A stretch of DNA of 64,000 nt from Tieghemiomyces parasiticus. Its lineage: Eukaryota > Kickxellomycota > Dimargaritomycetes > Dimargaritales > Dimargaritaceae. The stretch lies in contig JANBPT010000115.1 of NCBI GenBank assembly GCA_027575765.1, forward strand, positions 1-64,000, read 5' to 3'. The notes below the pieces were generated by a model. The model searched no databases, was not told where the DNA came from, and saw only the letters and a list, made by a program, of their open reading frames with translations. Position numbers and translations under genes: made by a program. Shown here piece by piece: positions 36,301 to 50,823 of the stretch. How positions within the stretch are numbered: the stretch's first letter is position 1; each line of letters begins with the position of its first letter.

Positions 36301-39300
36301 GACTGCGCTAGTTTTTTGTGGCCTCGCCGTCGCACACCACAGTTACTAGGTCAGGTCCTGAATATTCTACCCTGTGACGTATCCAGTACCATATCACGTT
36401 GTACTTTACGGTACCGGTGGGGAGAAAGCTTGCACGGTACTGCCCCACCTGTATCAATTTACGTTTGGGTAAGGCCCCACCTTTCTCAATGTTGAAACAT
36501 AGGATAGGCTAACAGTTACCCTTTCCCTCCATCTTAATCACCCCCGAGTCGCTGGGCGGCCTAATTTAACTACTAGCACGTCAAGGGCTGCGGGTCAAAT
36601 ACGATTTTAGGTTTGCGGGTTACTGCAGCGTCCAGTAATACGCCGAGACCGACAGATTCAAATTGCCGGTTCCCTCTTGACACTGGTACTAAATAAGCTT
36701 GTGCCCCCTCCCAGCACACAGTGGGGCAAGTTACTTACCAAGTACATTGAGCGGATGTTGGTATATATAGTAACATTTTAGCAATAAAAGGACCGAATCT
36801 ACGCCTCCCATTCCTCGTGTTTCACCTGGCTAAATCGTATATTCCTCTTTGGCTGAATAGAGAAATGGGTCCCTTGTATCTGCGTATGTATTCTGCCACC
36901 GAGGTAACTTGTTTATACGCGTATAGGCCGTCAATTACGCCGCCGTGTTTTTACACCAATTCCTCCTCAGTTACGTTTGGGGCCCCTAATGGCGGTGGCC
37001 GTTGGTGAGGTCCCGAATGTGGCATGATGAACCGACCACTGCTGGAGATTTCCGATATGCAAAGTCTTGCTGATGGGTCGCCCGACCGTGAGGTCCCAAC
37101 AGATTGCCTCATTTAGTTATATAGGATGGCTAGCTCAGTGGTACGGAGATCTTGAGTTCATTATGGGCTAGCGAGTACTGGCCCGCATGGCACCTGTAAC
37201 CACTTCGCCTTGCAATCGGTCCCGCATGGGGGCCAGTTATGGGTACGACGGTTAAAAGGCGAGTTGGTAAGCTTGGCCGGCCGTGGCTGTTTCGTTCCAT
37301 GGCGTCTAGACGGGTTAGGTATATAGAGGCGTACTGGAGGCTTGGCTGGACGTGTCAGGGTTATCTTGTGCTTTGATATCCGGCCAGTAGAGAATGGAGG
37401 GACCAAAGAGCTACCCCAGGGAAGATGGCAGAATCACGCTGAGAGCGAAGGGAGAAAGGAGGCGAAGGATCGCTACACTTGCTTGGTAAATGCTGACTGC
37501 CAAACCTACCGAACGTATTTTGAAGGGATTGAAGTATAGACCACCCCGCTTTTCCAAGCCCTCCACCCCCTTATTTAGGAAACCCCATTTTCGATCACCC
37601 TTCCCCTAGAAACGCAAGCCACTATCCAGTTGCTACCTTTTCACCACCCCTAATCTGCACCAGTGGGTCTCAATGGGGTTGCCAAACACAATTCCCAGGC
37701 TGCTGCGGGCCACACGGAAATGAGGCGCCTGTCTCCCTTAAATTTCAGAGGTATGCCGTTTTTAATCGCAGGATCATTACCCTCAGTAACTATGGGGCCC
37801 GACGTGGGCCTGGGTAGATGGGCAGGCATGGGCTTGTTCTGGTGAATATCGTATGCGTGTCGTGCAAATGACCAAGGTTGAACGTGCTGCATGGCTTAGA
37901 GAGGATTCCCTTGTCATGGCGTGATACACGCTAGTGAGTGGCTCATACGTGGCGGCGATGTGGGCTGCTAGTCCGTCTACAGATGGTGCCCGTGCCAGTG
38001 CCATGGGTCACCCTCGAAGCGGCAGGGCTCAGGTGTTTTCATGTCACAAAAATCAAGGTGTATATCCCTCTCCCCTGAAATTTATAACTGTGAGATAAGG
38101 ACGCATCAACGGTCAGGTCGCAACCTTACCAATAACCCAGCTGCAGAAGTCGGACCTTACACACTCATTTCCCTCCAGCAGAATAATGAATGAGCGCCCG
38201 CATTTTGATGGCCTCATCTTCCCTCTGCCTGGCCACCAGTGCTTGGGCGGGTGCCGAACCCGGGATCCCGGAGTGGGGGGGGGGTTAGTGCACATTCCAC
38301 AGCCACGACTGACAAAATTCGGACCGAAGGCCGTGTTCTCCACTTTGTAGGCCATACGTTGGCTTCTCCTCACCCATTTACTTTCCTATAACCGCGAAAT
38401 CTCTCGCTGTACTCTACCCTGAATGAGCTGATGGCCACTCTCCAATCGATCACCGTCCCTCAAAGCCACTCCCACAGAGAATATCTGTCAGAGACCTCTT
38501 TTCTATTAACCGAGCTTAATCGCGATTCCTCCACGCCCCGGAGAGACGCATTCCCCAAAAAAAGTGTTCACCACGTTTCACGTCTGACAGAGCCCATGGA
38601 AGGAAGTATTACTTTTCCTGACTTCTTTCCCGGATTGGGAAGGCGCAGTCTGCTTGCGGCGCTTCGCTGGTGTCGCTTCTACACACTTATAAGCATAGCG
38701 GAGCGGAAATGCTGACAGAGTGAGACCCGTGAGTAATGCTCTCCCTTTTCACTCTACACGAATGGCTAACAATATCGCGCCTATATTTACCAGTTCAGTA
38801 CCTCACCGTCCTATGCTAGGTACAGGTGCTGTTCTCGCGGGCGAGCCGGGATAGTTCTACATCCCTGTCTAGCCGGACTACACGATAAGTACGGGTTCAG
38901 TCAAAATCGTCATGCCTAACTCCTGCATCTATTCACTTTTCACTTCTGGTCACAGTAGGGGAGGAGCAGCAGCTCCTGTATTTATTACTCGGCTTCTGCA
39001 CAAGGAATAAGGATGTAAAGTCAAGCCAGGGGGAGGAACGGCGTAAATGATATCCATCGAATATACCCGCCGCTCAGTTGGCTCTCGAGATATGTAGATC
39101 AGCCTGATATTATTGGGGGGGGGCTGCCTTGTAATCCAACGGTGTGGCGTGCTGCGTATATCGTAACGAAGGAGAGTGGGCGGTATGCAATATCTTGTGC
39201 TACTATCGACTACGCGGATCCCTATCAAGGTCACCCACCCTCGCATTTAACGGTACAAACAAGTGACTACCTCCCATTTGAATTTTCGGCTGGCCAGCCA

Positions 39301-42300
39301 TTGTCCTCCTACACTCATCCCCGGTTTCCAGCCGCGCACTTGGCTGCCTAACTATGAAATTTTCACCCGGAAGTACGAGTAGTCAGGGGGGTAGAGTGGG
39401 TTCTAGGAACGGTGACGCCAGTGTAACCCATCGCTTAATAGTAGTGTCCAGAGTAAAGCGGATTTTTATCGCTGCGACGAATCACCATAATCAATGCGTC
39501 TATTAGGGATGTTGTTTCACAGGACTTCGTAGCCCAATTGGCCAGCCTGGACATCCGGAAGTTAGCTTAGCCGAGGATGGGCTATAAAAGGCGTAAATGT
39601 TGATATCCCTTAGCACCAGTCTCGCTATTCCAGATTCGAGCAATGTCAAGCGGAGATGTGGTTGGATAGGGAGATGGGCATGCATGTGTGGCGGATATCC
39701 ACTACAGTAGCATGACACCGGGGTCCAATGACCTACTGTAATACCTCCTTCCTTGCGAGTCAGCAGCTGGTGAACTACTCGATTGTGATCAATGGATTCT
39801 GAAATTGCAGATTTAAGGTTGATTCACGCGGATGAGCTCAGCGGGGTTCAGTCCCCACCGTCCCTAAAACGCAATCCATCGATGATCGCTTTGGGGCCCT
39901 TTGCGGGCTTAGCTTGTATCCACATGGACCAGTCCTAGTGGGTACCCAGGTAAGAGCAACAGATAATTGGTACCAAACGAGCCGATACCACACGGGCTTC
40001 TGACGAGGGGTAGATGATGTGCAGTGGCTTGAAGCACACTTTCCCTACTTTACTCCCTAGTATTTGGTAGGTTAGCTAGAAAATCTGCCTCCTTATTCGA
40101 ACATGTCGTAATCTGCCCGGTGGTGACGGACGACTGGCATGCTCGCAAGACTGATTCACGCTAAGTATGCATTAAAAGCACCCTCATTCTCCCCTCCCTT
40201 CAGATATACAGGATTGGCAGGGCGCTTGGAGTGCTCCTCGGTAGCTCCCTCCCCTAAAATTGGACCACCCTCAATCGTTTTCGAGTGGACAGTGGCCTCA
40301 TAGAAGAATAGAGGAGGGACCATAAGGCGTACACTTCATTGGTATCAATACTACCCCATGTCTGCTGTTGGTCGCTATGACCAAGAATGACAAGGGCCAA
40401 GCAATCTAGACTGGAGAAAGGGCAATGTGAAGCTTGATCACCACTCCCTCTTTTTCTCAATCGCCTTCGCATTCCTACTACCCTAATGCGCATCGACTAG
40501 TTATATGACATTTTGATGGTGATGATGGGGAAGGAAGGAAAATCATTTCTGGAGGATGCTGCGTAGGTAAACATTGGACACGATTTCCACCTTCATAATC
40601 GCACGAACTAGGTGGGTGGGCAGCAATAAGGTTAGGACCCTTCTTGATTGGGGCACGTCGTCTCCGCACCCACTCTCTCTGCCCCAGTCTACGCCCGTAC
40701 GTGCCCGTGCGGGGGTGGAGGGCGTACGTCGGGATTCGGATCTCCCCTGGACATTGAAGGTTGGAGGGACGGGTACCCCTGTGCCGCCCGACTTGTCCAG
40801 GTACCTTTCCACCCTTGTCTGCTGCCCATGTTGGTTTCACGTATAACCTGTCAGGCCCAAGTTTGTAGCGCGCTGGATTTCTCCATGGCTACTTAACCTG
40901 CTAAGTAACTGGCCCCACATTTGGCTAGCTGCTGCACTCAGTGAATCCATTGGTGTGCCTCTGACTAAGTACGATATCAGCCGATCCAAATTGGGACTGG
41001 CCAAGTCTCCGAAACTGCCTTTGATCCAAGTGGCCTCCATGAGATACGCAGACCATGCAACCGGTGGAGGACTGCGCTTCGTCCTAAGTCGAAATCGAAA
41101 CGCACCATTATGCTTGTACCGCACCTCCTGGGCGACATTAATTAGTCTACAAGTTACCGGCTGACTTTGTATTTACTAATGATCACCTTTAGGTACCACA
41201 GTTGCTACGTGGATGACTTAAACTGGCATAGGGCAGAATGACCGACACCATGGGAGCGGGTAGAGTACACTGTCCTGGTTGCGTGCCCTGGGCAGTCTCT
41301 ATGTATCTCAAAAATCCTTACACGCATCAGCAGCTGCGGCAGATATAGAAACACCTTGCCTGTGAAGACGGTCAGTCGGAGAGATCTGCCGCCAGGCGCG
41401 AACCCAGAGCCCTCTTTACTCTCGCCCTCGGCCCCTTTACGGCGGAGAATCCCGGTGGCGGGCTGAAGCTCAAGCAACCAATCGCTTCCAATTCCGGAAT
41501 GTGGCACATTTTAGCATTCCCATCGGCCTAAAACCAGTCGTCAACTTAGATGGTTGGGTATAGGACCTGGCTTGGATGTGGCCAGTAAACAATCGTCAGG
41601 GAAAAATCAGGAAAGCGGTAAAGGCAATACATATCTAGGCAACACTGCTCTATAATATATCCAGTATCCCAGACGGCCTGATGCTAGCATGGGTACTGAC
41701 AAGCCTTATCCAAATGGGACGAGCCTACCCATCGATGTTTACATTTGATGAGGTGGGAAAGACATTGGCACCGTAGCGCGGTACTCATCACGAGTGCGCC
41801 ATTACCGAGACGCTGATCTCGTAGAGATGAAGTTGGCAAGTGGAGAATATCGCATTGGAAGTAGAAACCGAGTTGTCGCGACCCGCCGTATTACCGAACA
41901 GCGCTTTCAAAGGATAATTCCACAACCACGGCTATACCACTATAGGCTTTCGTTGGTGATGGGGTTAGTTGGTGGTCAGCAGCCTTTGCAGTGCGCATGG
42001 TGTACACCGACTACAAGGATTTATCAAATATAATCTAACCTTAAACGGGCCACCCCCCAAAAAAATAATAATAACCAACGCCGATTGAACTAAACGTAGT
42101 GAGATAAGGAAGACTGTCTCTGAAATATTGGGGCTAGAGTCACCGCTAAAGGCCAGGGAGACCGGCTTTAGCCGCTTATTGAGAGTAGCGGTCTGCTAGA
42201 ATAGTTTGTTGACATCGAACTAGTGCCTCCAACTCCACTGATCAAACACTACGGCGCATTTACTCGAATGCTTTGGGACTTTTCCGGTATTTGGACCTTC

Positions 42301-45160
42301 TTATTACGAACCATGAGGTAGGCGAGGGGCTCAATCGGCGAGGATAGAGTGGTGGAGATATTCATTTGTCCTCCTTAAACGAAGATGTTTGCTCCCCTTT
42401 CTTTCACAACCCCCTGTGGTGACAACCGGTTGTTCCCCGTTTCCTGTTGTGGACCGATTAAACCGGTCGTAACTATCCGTTGGAAAGAATTAAACAGAAA
42501 GGGGGACCTAGTAGGTTTAGTGTGCGATGTTTTTCTATACCGGCTTGTTATTTGTAACCAGACTTTAGCGGAAGAGTAGTGAGGCAGAGTAAGTATGTTT
42601 GGGATTCTACCGGCTCAACTAATATTGAGTTAAGTACCACTAAGTGGAGAATATGGTCATAAAAGGGCGCCGTGGATTACCCTCGTGGCCACCAATGTCC
42701 CTATGAGACTTGTGATTACCCGAAGAGACATGACCTTGGGTTAGGGTGAATATCCTCGGTGGACCCTTATTCATTACCGGGGCTCACTCCGCTACCGTCG
42801 GCTTTCCACTTCTCAACCGATAAGCATGATGAATAGCTACCCGGTTTGCCGCCCGGATAGTCCTTAGGTACCTTGGTGTACGTATCGCAGTTAGTACCCT
42901 GTTTTCACATGGTAGGCCACCGGGTAAACAAGACGAGGAGGGGAGTTCCATAGTGCCCTTGTTATCGGTAGTCGGCTGCCATGCCACCTCAAAGTGACTA
43001 CACTTTTTTTTCGTGTCGGGAGGTCAGTCCAGTGACCTGGTTCGGAACACCTGAAACATTAAGTTTGCGGTTTGCGACGGCAGTTTGGGTAAACGCGAAT
43101 ATTTTTCGGATTGGTCGGCAAGGCTGTGTGATTTGGACGCCTGGTAAAGTGTTAGATGGAAAGTAGTCGGCTTAGAGGGCCTAGTTGGCGCTGTGAGGTG
43201 TAACCGATTAGAGCCCCGCGTCCTTATTCCTTAGCGGACCATGAACCTCGTGACGGGAGATGACAATTGTGGCTTGGACTTCAATCGACCAGATAATGGC
43301 CAGCTAGCAGACACACACGCATGGTCAGCGCAGCGTTGGTGAATGGCTTGTTAAAAGCACCATGCCACCCGCCACCGCTTCAACTGGGCTCCTGATGGTT
43401 TCATCAGTCAGAGGATATCATAGAATGCTGCCTAAGCAGTCATGTCAATTCACGGATGGGAAGGACGGTTTGGGGCTTTTTCGCCCTGGCCATCTGATAT
43501 GGTTAGGTGCTAGTCAATATTTACTCACATGTCTCGGCTGCTTGGTCAGGTTAGGCGAACTGGTACCACTTGTTTAGGTGTACCACTGACCTCTACGTTG
43601 AGGCCCAATGGATTCTGGTTGGCTGATACTTTTAAAGAAGTAATCTGTGTCTTATTCATGAGTATAGGGAGCTGACACTGCCCGCACTGCAGATATTTCG
43701 CGCGTCGACTAATAGGCTAGTGATAATTAAACTGTCAGGTTAATCGATTCGTCAGATTTATTTTTGGTGGGCGTTAGTGCCTCACGGGGCTAGCATAATT
43801 ACATCCTGTCGTTTGCCTAGACCTGGTACACGTGGATTTCTCTATCCTCTTCCTAGTGGTGATTAAGAGGAAAGCATGTCGGACACGGTTGGATCGCTGG
43901 ACGGACATGCCTAACCTTGACCAAGATGTTTCGCAGGGTCACTGGGTCCGGCGTGAAGCTCGAGAGCGACTCGAGTGGCAAGTATCTGCATAGGTAGACA
44001 CTGCGCAACGACCTCGATGGGGAAAATACACCTTCTCTTTTCTCGCCCCTCTAGGAAACGGCGAAGGTGGCCATGGTACTAGCGAGGGGGGGAGGTGAGC
44101 CGGGGTACCTGTGCAGTTCGCAAAGGCCACTTGCACCAGGGGGATGGACATGTCCCCATTTTTGCTTAATAACGGCTCTTAGCTGCGATACGATTTCAGG
44201 GCCCTTATATGACAATATAATTTTGCTGGGGAGTTTGTTAAACGGTTCTCAGGGCGATAAAGTTGTTTCTAGTCAGTGGCTGGATACGGTCAAATAATTC
44301 CCATCAAGTGAGCGAACATGGCCAAACGCTTGCTCTACCTACTGGGTTGGCCTGCGAAATGATTCGTCCGACCATTTCCAAAAGAAGACGGCGTGATCAA
44401 TTTGGGTCGGCAGCTGGGGCCAGCCTATTGTTGAGGAGCGTACAGTTCGCTACTCGGGTTCCGAGGTGCGTAAGTCTCGTTGTTTTGGGCAGGATAAACA
44501 GCGTGTTGGCCCCAGCGATTGTCACTACATACCTCGGCTGCATATCGTGAGAAAGCTCTGGCAAACTGCGGCGTCACTACAGTTGTTAAGGGATGACCTC
44601 TTCCGAACAATCACCTATACACCAATGCAACGTAGCAGTGGGCCGACTCGCAAAGTGATTGCAGCTGACATATCTAGAGGTGGGCAGCCTTAAAGTGTCG
44701 GCAGGTCATCCATCTGTAGTTTGCAATACCAGTTCATAAACACATCGCATTATAACATCAAGCGCGACATCTGGGCAATCAGTTAGACCACGCGGTTCCC
44801 GATGGTACGTTTTCCCAGGTGTATTTTATCGATGGGAGGGGCCGCGTGCCCCATGGAAACCGCCCAGGGCCGCCATCAGTCTCGCCGGAGTTCGCCCGGG
44901 TAAATAGTGCACCTGGGTCCTCTGAGTCATCACGGTGTATAGGTTATTCGTGGCAAGCTACTGGCATCGTTGAGGTGCTGATTAAGATGTGTACGTTTAA
45001 TATACAGGCCAATGGTGCAGGGTGGCCTTCAGTGGCGAGGTATATGGTAATACTCGGGTTGTGGTGGCTTTGAATTCAAACGAGTATATTTACCCTTAAC
45101 CACCAGTGCCCTCACGCGTGGTAGCAACTACTTTGACCGCCGACCCCAGCCCCTAGTTGG
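30385..45160. other. Gene desert of nearly 15 kb
   Basis: No open frame here exceeds about 190 codons and none is recognisable; most are under 100 codons and scattered evenly over six frames, as in unselected DNA. I saw no tRNA, rRNA, transposase, reverse transcriptase, terminal repeat or CRISPR-like array. Short G- or C-runs occur throughout (for example about 33200-33270 and 38276-38284). Non-coding RNA genes or highly diverged spliced genes cannot be excluded by reading alone. Confidence 0.5.
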
Positions 45161-45780
45161 TCAAGAAGAGGATGAGTTCCGCTTGAGGTCCCGGTAAGCC
45201 TGAGTTTCCTCGGGCATAGTCTGGGCCAACTCATTGAGTAGGACACTGTTAAACTGGGCCATAGTCTGCTGCTTGCCGTTCGTGAATTGATTCTCGGCGG
45301 CTGCCTGGTCCACCACCTCTTTCGTCAAGAGGTCCGGATTCTTTCCCTCCTCAATGCAGCTGAGCACGTCTAACGGGACGCCATCCTCCAAGCTGTCTTT
45401 GAGAGCGTCAAGCTGCGAGAACTTGGTTATTAGATCGGCACTGCAAAGTTGATACGATGGGAGAGGGGGCACCACTTAAGGTGTTAATAATGGTAGCCCG
45501 ACCAGGTAAAAGAGCTGGGACACAGAGGGGTTTGATGCCACGCATCCGGCCGATGAAATAACCTGGTGAAATGCTGAGGTTTCTTGGTACGACCGCACCC
45601 CTTCCCCGCCTATCGGCGTACTTACATGCGACTCTGGACCACAGGGCCACTACTGGCCTGGAAATCCTGGACGGTGATGCCGAGTTCAAATAGCGTGTCG
45701 ATGATCTCCTTGACCTTAAACTCGGCCTCGTGGTAGGGATCCGCGAGGCCGTCCGACCGCGTTGGTTCGGAGGATGCCAT
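45161..45780 (-). CDS. MED10: Mediator complex subunit 10, 2 exons
   Basis: MED10 (Nut2 in yeast) is part of the middle module of Mediator, linking transcription factors to RNA polymerase II. Exons are 45780-45626 and 45440-45161 on the minus strand, 144 residues, close to the family length. Exon 1 has the conserved first helix (FKVKEIIDTLFELGITVQDF). The join at I52 restores IADLITKFSQLDALKDSL. Exon 2 continues with the family signature VPLDVLSCIEEGKNPDLLTKE (residues about 87-107) and ends LAQTMPEETQAYRDL. The 185-nt intron has a GTAAGT donor and a TTGCAG acceptor in phase 2. No other family gives this pattern. Confidence 0.92.
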
Positions 45781-48570
45781 AGGATTCGTGGTGTAACCAG
45801 CCGATGCGGCAAGCGTCGTTAACCCCGAGGCCGAGTGTGCAGGGTATTGGGGAGGAGGGGGGAATTAAGACGATGGGGGGCGACGCGAGAGGGGGTAACG
45901 AGGGCTAAGTGTAGGACCAGATGAAAACCAGCAAAGTACAATGCGGATGAAGGCCTAATTATTGGTAAGGAAGCTCAGGCTGAATGGCGGAATGGGCCAG
46001 CATGGAGATGGGGGCTGCTAAGTGCTCAGTGACGCGCAGGTGAGTGGTAAATCACTGTTTACTTGGCCCAAGGTACTGCAACTGGCGGGAAAATATGGAC
46101 TCCATGGTCACTGCACGGGCGAATTTCATCCGGATGTCCCAGTGGACCCGGCAGCCAACGGCCTTCTACGATCTATCCTGCACGGCACACGGCGGTGATT
46201 CCCTTTGAGATCTAGTTTTCACTTGATATCCTAGCCCCTAGGCTATTCGGTGCTCCCGATCCTCGCTGACCAGCAGCTGCCTGTAGACACAACCGCAACG
46301 ACGTATACCTCTCGTCGGCTTAGAGGATCGAGATCCAGCAAGGGCCGCCTGCACCCCCCAGGCCGGCAACCTAACGCATCATCTCCGCCTGCGCCCTCTA
46401 ATAAATGGCAGTATCGCTAACTATTCGAACGCAACCTATGAAGTTGGTGGTATATGTGACCGCATGATATTCATCCTCAGTGTGATGTCAAAAACCACTG
46501 ACCAACAGGGGCATGCATATAAGACCATACAATGGACGACCTTCACTCCCTGGTGGCTACTACCGTCTTCACGCTGGCAGCCCCGTTGCTCCGCCGAAGA
46601 GGACTCCAATAGAAACCGGGGGTTTTGGATATTTATGACGGAGGCCCACCGCTATCTTCCAGCCACTATTCCGCGTCCGTCTGATCATATCTCCCCAACG
46701 GCCATGCGTCAAACCTTGTGTCAGAAGTTGGCTCCCCGTGGTCACACACGCCGGTTACAAAACCAGCTCTCACTGGTCCTGCGTAAAAAAGATGGCCAGA
46801 TTGATCATTCCCTGTATACTGAACCCTATTCTATTAGCTCATATGAACCTCTGCGACAATTTCCCTCTAAGCCAACTCCCCTCTCCAGCTCTCCTTCACG
46901 ACATCCGAGACTTTGTTTTCACCAGCGTCTTCGCCGAAGCAGTGCACGAGCGTAGCTCACTGCACTCCCTGTGAAAAACTCATTCGTCAAGGGGAAAAAA
47001 TTAGGATGTCCCTTCATATCGATGCTATGATGTGTACTATTCGAGGTTGGCCTAAATCTTGTTCTCCGTCGGGCTAAACTTCTGGTCTCCCGGCTAAATT
47101 CATGATTTATAACTCATCAAGCAACGACAGTCAGGGCCTAGCCCACACATCAACAACCCAGGCTCTCACTGGCACGGATGATGGTTCACGAAGTGATGGT
47201 GGCTCTCATACATATGCCTGTCCTGGCTTCGAAGCGCTCTCATGCTACCGATTGGGGCTCTGCTTAGGCTAACCCGATACTCACCTTTCGGCTGGCGATC
47301 GGCTGCATAGAAGAGTGAGGAGAGGCGGCGTTGACCTATAGATCGATATGTTTGACAGCCAGACACGACTGGGGACGTGTAACACCCTGGCTTACACTGA
47401 CCTCACATTGACGACAGGCTGACCTTGCCAGAGTAGAGTGGAGTGGCTTTATATTTTACCCTTGGCAGGGAAACGAAATATACCATACACCTTGATCCTT
47501 CCAGGGGCACCAATGCCATATGGGTGGCGTAGTTACACCGCCACTCTAAGACTTCCTAAAAGTGCCACAGATTTTCATTCCCTCCGCGCTCCTATCGTTG
47601 GCCGGATAGCAGCGTTAAAATAACGAACAGCACCCCCCCCATCATTTTATATGTCCAAAACGACAGCCTCTATTCTAAAAATATCTTTTCCCCCCATTCC
47701 ATGTAGCTCCAATGAACGATGAGGGTCATTAGAGCTCCCAGTATGCTTAGGGTAGACCCTAGTGAAATGTGTTAGGGAATAGATAGTGGCTAAGGTGTGC
47801 GATCCGGAATTCACCACCGCCACAATCAAACTGCCACACAGAGGCGTTCGCCTCGGGGGCGTTATAGACACCAATGGCGACAGAGCTAATTAGCTGAAGT
47901 CTCCTGCACCAAAGAGGCATCTATGATCAGCTTGAACACCAAGTCCATCTCGCAGATAGGCGAGTGAAAATTATCAACTAGCCTTTTATCATATAGACTA
48001 CCAAGACGACCAGATAAAAATATAGACCGAGCGTCGTACGAAAAAGAGGGACCTAGCCAATACGATTGCAACCTGCGGGACCGTTGACGACGCCAGCTAA
48101 CCCACGGGCAGTAGAGGACGGGGGAATGGGATGCCGTTGGGGAGTTCTCTATGCCATCTTCCCCGTCCAACCAAGCGGCATCGCATGGTGGTGGTCCAAG
48201 TGGATTTCCAAACAATAGTATTGCATTAAAACGGCCGGAAGCTGAGACTCAATGGCCTGTACGACCACTGTGCCCTTCCCCCCCTCTAAAAAAAAACGAA
48301 CCGGGAGTAAATCGATATCCCAGACATCCGCGGCAGAGTAGTTTCTGACGAGGATTCACCACCGCTCTGTACCGATAGAGTGCCGTACCACCCTACTCCT
48401 AGGGACACTTAAACCCCGCCAACCCACGGCAGCCCTTATCAACCAACGCCCCCCCCCCTGTAGTCCGCCCCCTAATGGGGTGCTAAGGTCGGCCCGCCGA
48501 ACGAATCGCACCAGTCTCAAGCCAAGGTGGGACGACACGGCAGCGCTTCGAGTTTGCACGCACATTACCA
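45781..48570. other. Intergenic, MED10 to small secreted-protein gene
   Basis: About 2.8 kb. A TATAAG at 46519 precedes an ATG at 46532 (MDDLHSLVATTVFTLAA..., about 26 codons to a stop), and open frames continue in other registers to 46980. This might be a spliced or broken gene but no family is recognised. The rest shows nothing. The 150 bases before 48570 have C-runs typical of a promoter here. Confidence 0.4.
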
Positions 48571-48578
48571 TATAAATA
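48571..48578 (+). promoter_or_regulatory. TATA box of small secreted-protein gene
   Basis: TATAAATA lies 140 bp before the ATG at 48711, with a C/T-rich leader between, the same arrangement as before both CBM18 genes. Confidence 0.65.
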
Positions 48579-48710
48579 CCGCCACCGCCTGCACGCTTAT
48601 GACAATATAACTATCCACTACCAACCACCCGTCCACTTCACCCTGCCTCCTTACGCCAAGGATACCCGACACCACCACCTTTCGTTCACCTGCCCGTCTT
48701 GACCTCAACC

Positions 48711-49290
48711 ATGCGTTTCACGTCCATTGTCGCGCTGACTGGCCTGCTGTGCATTGCGGCCCTGACCACTGTCAATGGCGTGGTCAGAAAGGATATCCGT
48801 GAGCTGATCCAGCAAGCTCAGCGAGCCCAGCTTGCGGAAGCTCAACGGCTCAATACCCACTTGCAAATGATGAATCTCCTTGTAGCCGAACGTGACGGGT
48901 TCAGTCTCCAAGACCTACGTGATAATACAGGGCACCTGTACAACTCAATGATACGCTTTCACCCCCATGGAATTCCGCATGAAGGTAAGTTAAGACAAGC
49001 GGCTTCGGCGTTAACTGCCGGAGTCTGTCTGGCACTGCTGGCTGTTTGCTGTTCAGAGCAACCGTATTCAGTAGTGAGGCCAGACTCGGGCTGGAGTTGG
49101 TATCTACCATCAATGATTAGTGTACAAGGTGGCCCTTCACGCTACTAATTTAAGTGCATGCTTCCACCTCCTGCACCACTTCGTAATACACACGTTCCTG
49201 TACATATAAAACAGGTCGCGTCATAACTGTCGATCAACTTTTCCAGAGATTCGATCTCTTCCAATACCTCGGCCGCTGATCGCTTCATAG
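48711..49290 (+). CDS. Small secreted helical protein, probably 2 exons
   Basis: The family is not recognised. The ATG at 48711 opens a clear signal peptide (RFTSIVALTGLLCIAALTTVNG). The mature part is rich in Gln, Leu, Ala and Arg and should be helical (ELIQQAQRAQLAEAQRLN), followed by LQDLRDNTGHLYNSMIRF. A GTAAGT donor at 48985 interrupts the frame after residue 91. The best acceptor is TTTCCAG ending at 49246, giving a stop at 49290 and about 106 residues; using the AG two bases later instead would extend the frame to 49340. Without splicing the frame runs to 49148. It has no cysteines in exon 1, so it is not a typical disulfide-rich effector. TATA box, secretion signal and small size suggest a regulated secreted protein. 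Confidence 0.6.
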
Positions 49291-49715
49291 CCCAGACGAC
49301 CGGGACAACCTCCCACCGACTCGGCTGCGATGTGGCATAAGTCTGTCGACTTTTATTACACGGGAAACGAGCCCCGGGTAGGCAACCGTTTGCGGGTATT
49401 TTATGGTTGACACTTTTTCTTTAGACCGGTTTCTTTTCACTCACGTTTTTCGATTTCGCCTTTGGCTACTATTTCCACTCAAGGGATCTGTACCCCAACG
49501 CAGCGCCTGCCACTCTCCCTTGGACTTTGGTACCACGAAATGGCATATTCCTTAACAATAAAATCATATGGCACATTTTTATAGTATAGTCTTGAATATT
49601 CCCCTTGTCCAAAATTTGAAACGTTAGTGCCCTTACCTTGGCCAAAAACACTTGCTGAGGCCGTAGTCCTCCCTTCCGAAAAAAAAAAACTTGAACACAC
49701 AAGAAAATGAGACTA
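49291..49715. other. Spacer between convergent secreted-protein and TAD2 genes
   Basis: A/T-rich stretch with no supported gene. An A-run at 49679-49689 and AATAAAAT near 49557 lie where transcript ends of two convergent genes are expected. Confidence 0.5.

Positions 49716-50823
<1,108 letters not shown>

Noticed and set aside
37124..37175. tRNA-like A box (TGGCTAGCTCAGTGG)
   Set aside because: No B box (GGTTCRANTCC), no acceptor-stem pairing and no terminator T-run at the right distance.
38245..38275. B-box-like GGGTTCGGCACC on the minus strand
   Set aside because: It departs from the B-box consensus and has no A box or cloverleaf pairing upstream.
40478..40896. Overlapping 80-120-codon frames on both strands
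   Set aside because: Low-complexity, no recognisable domain, equal length on opposite strands.
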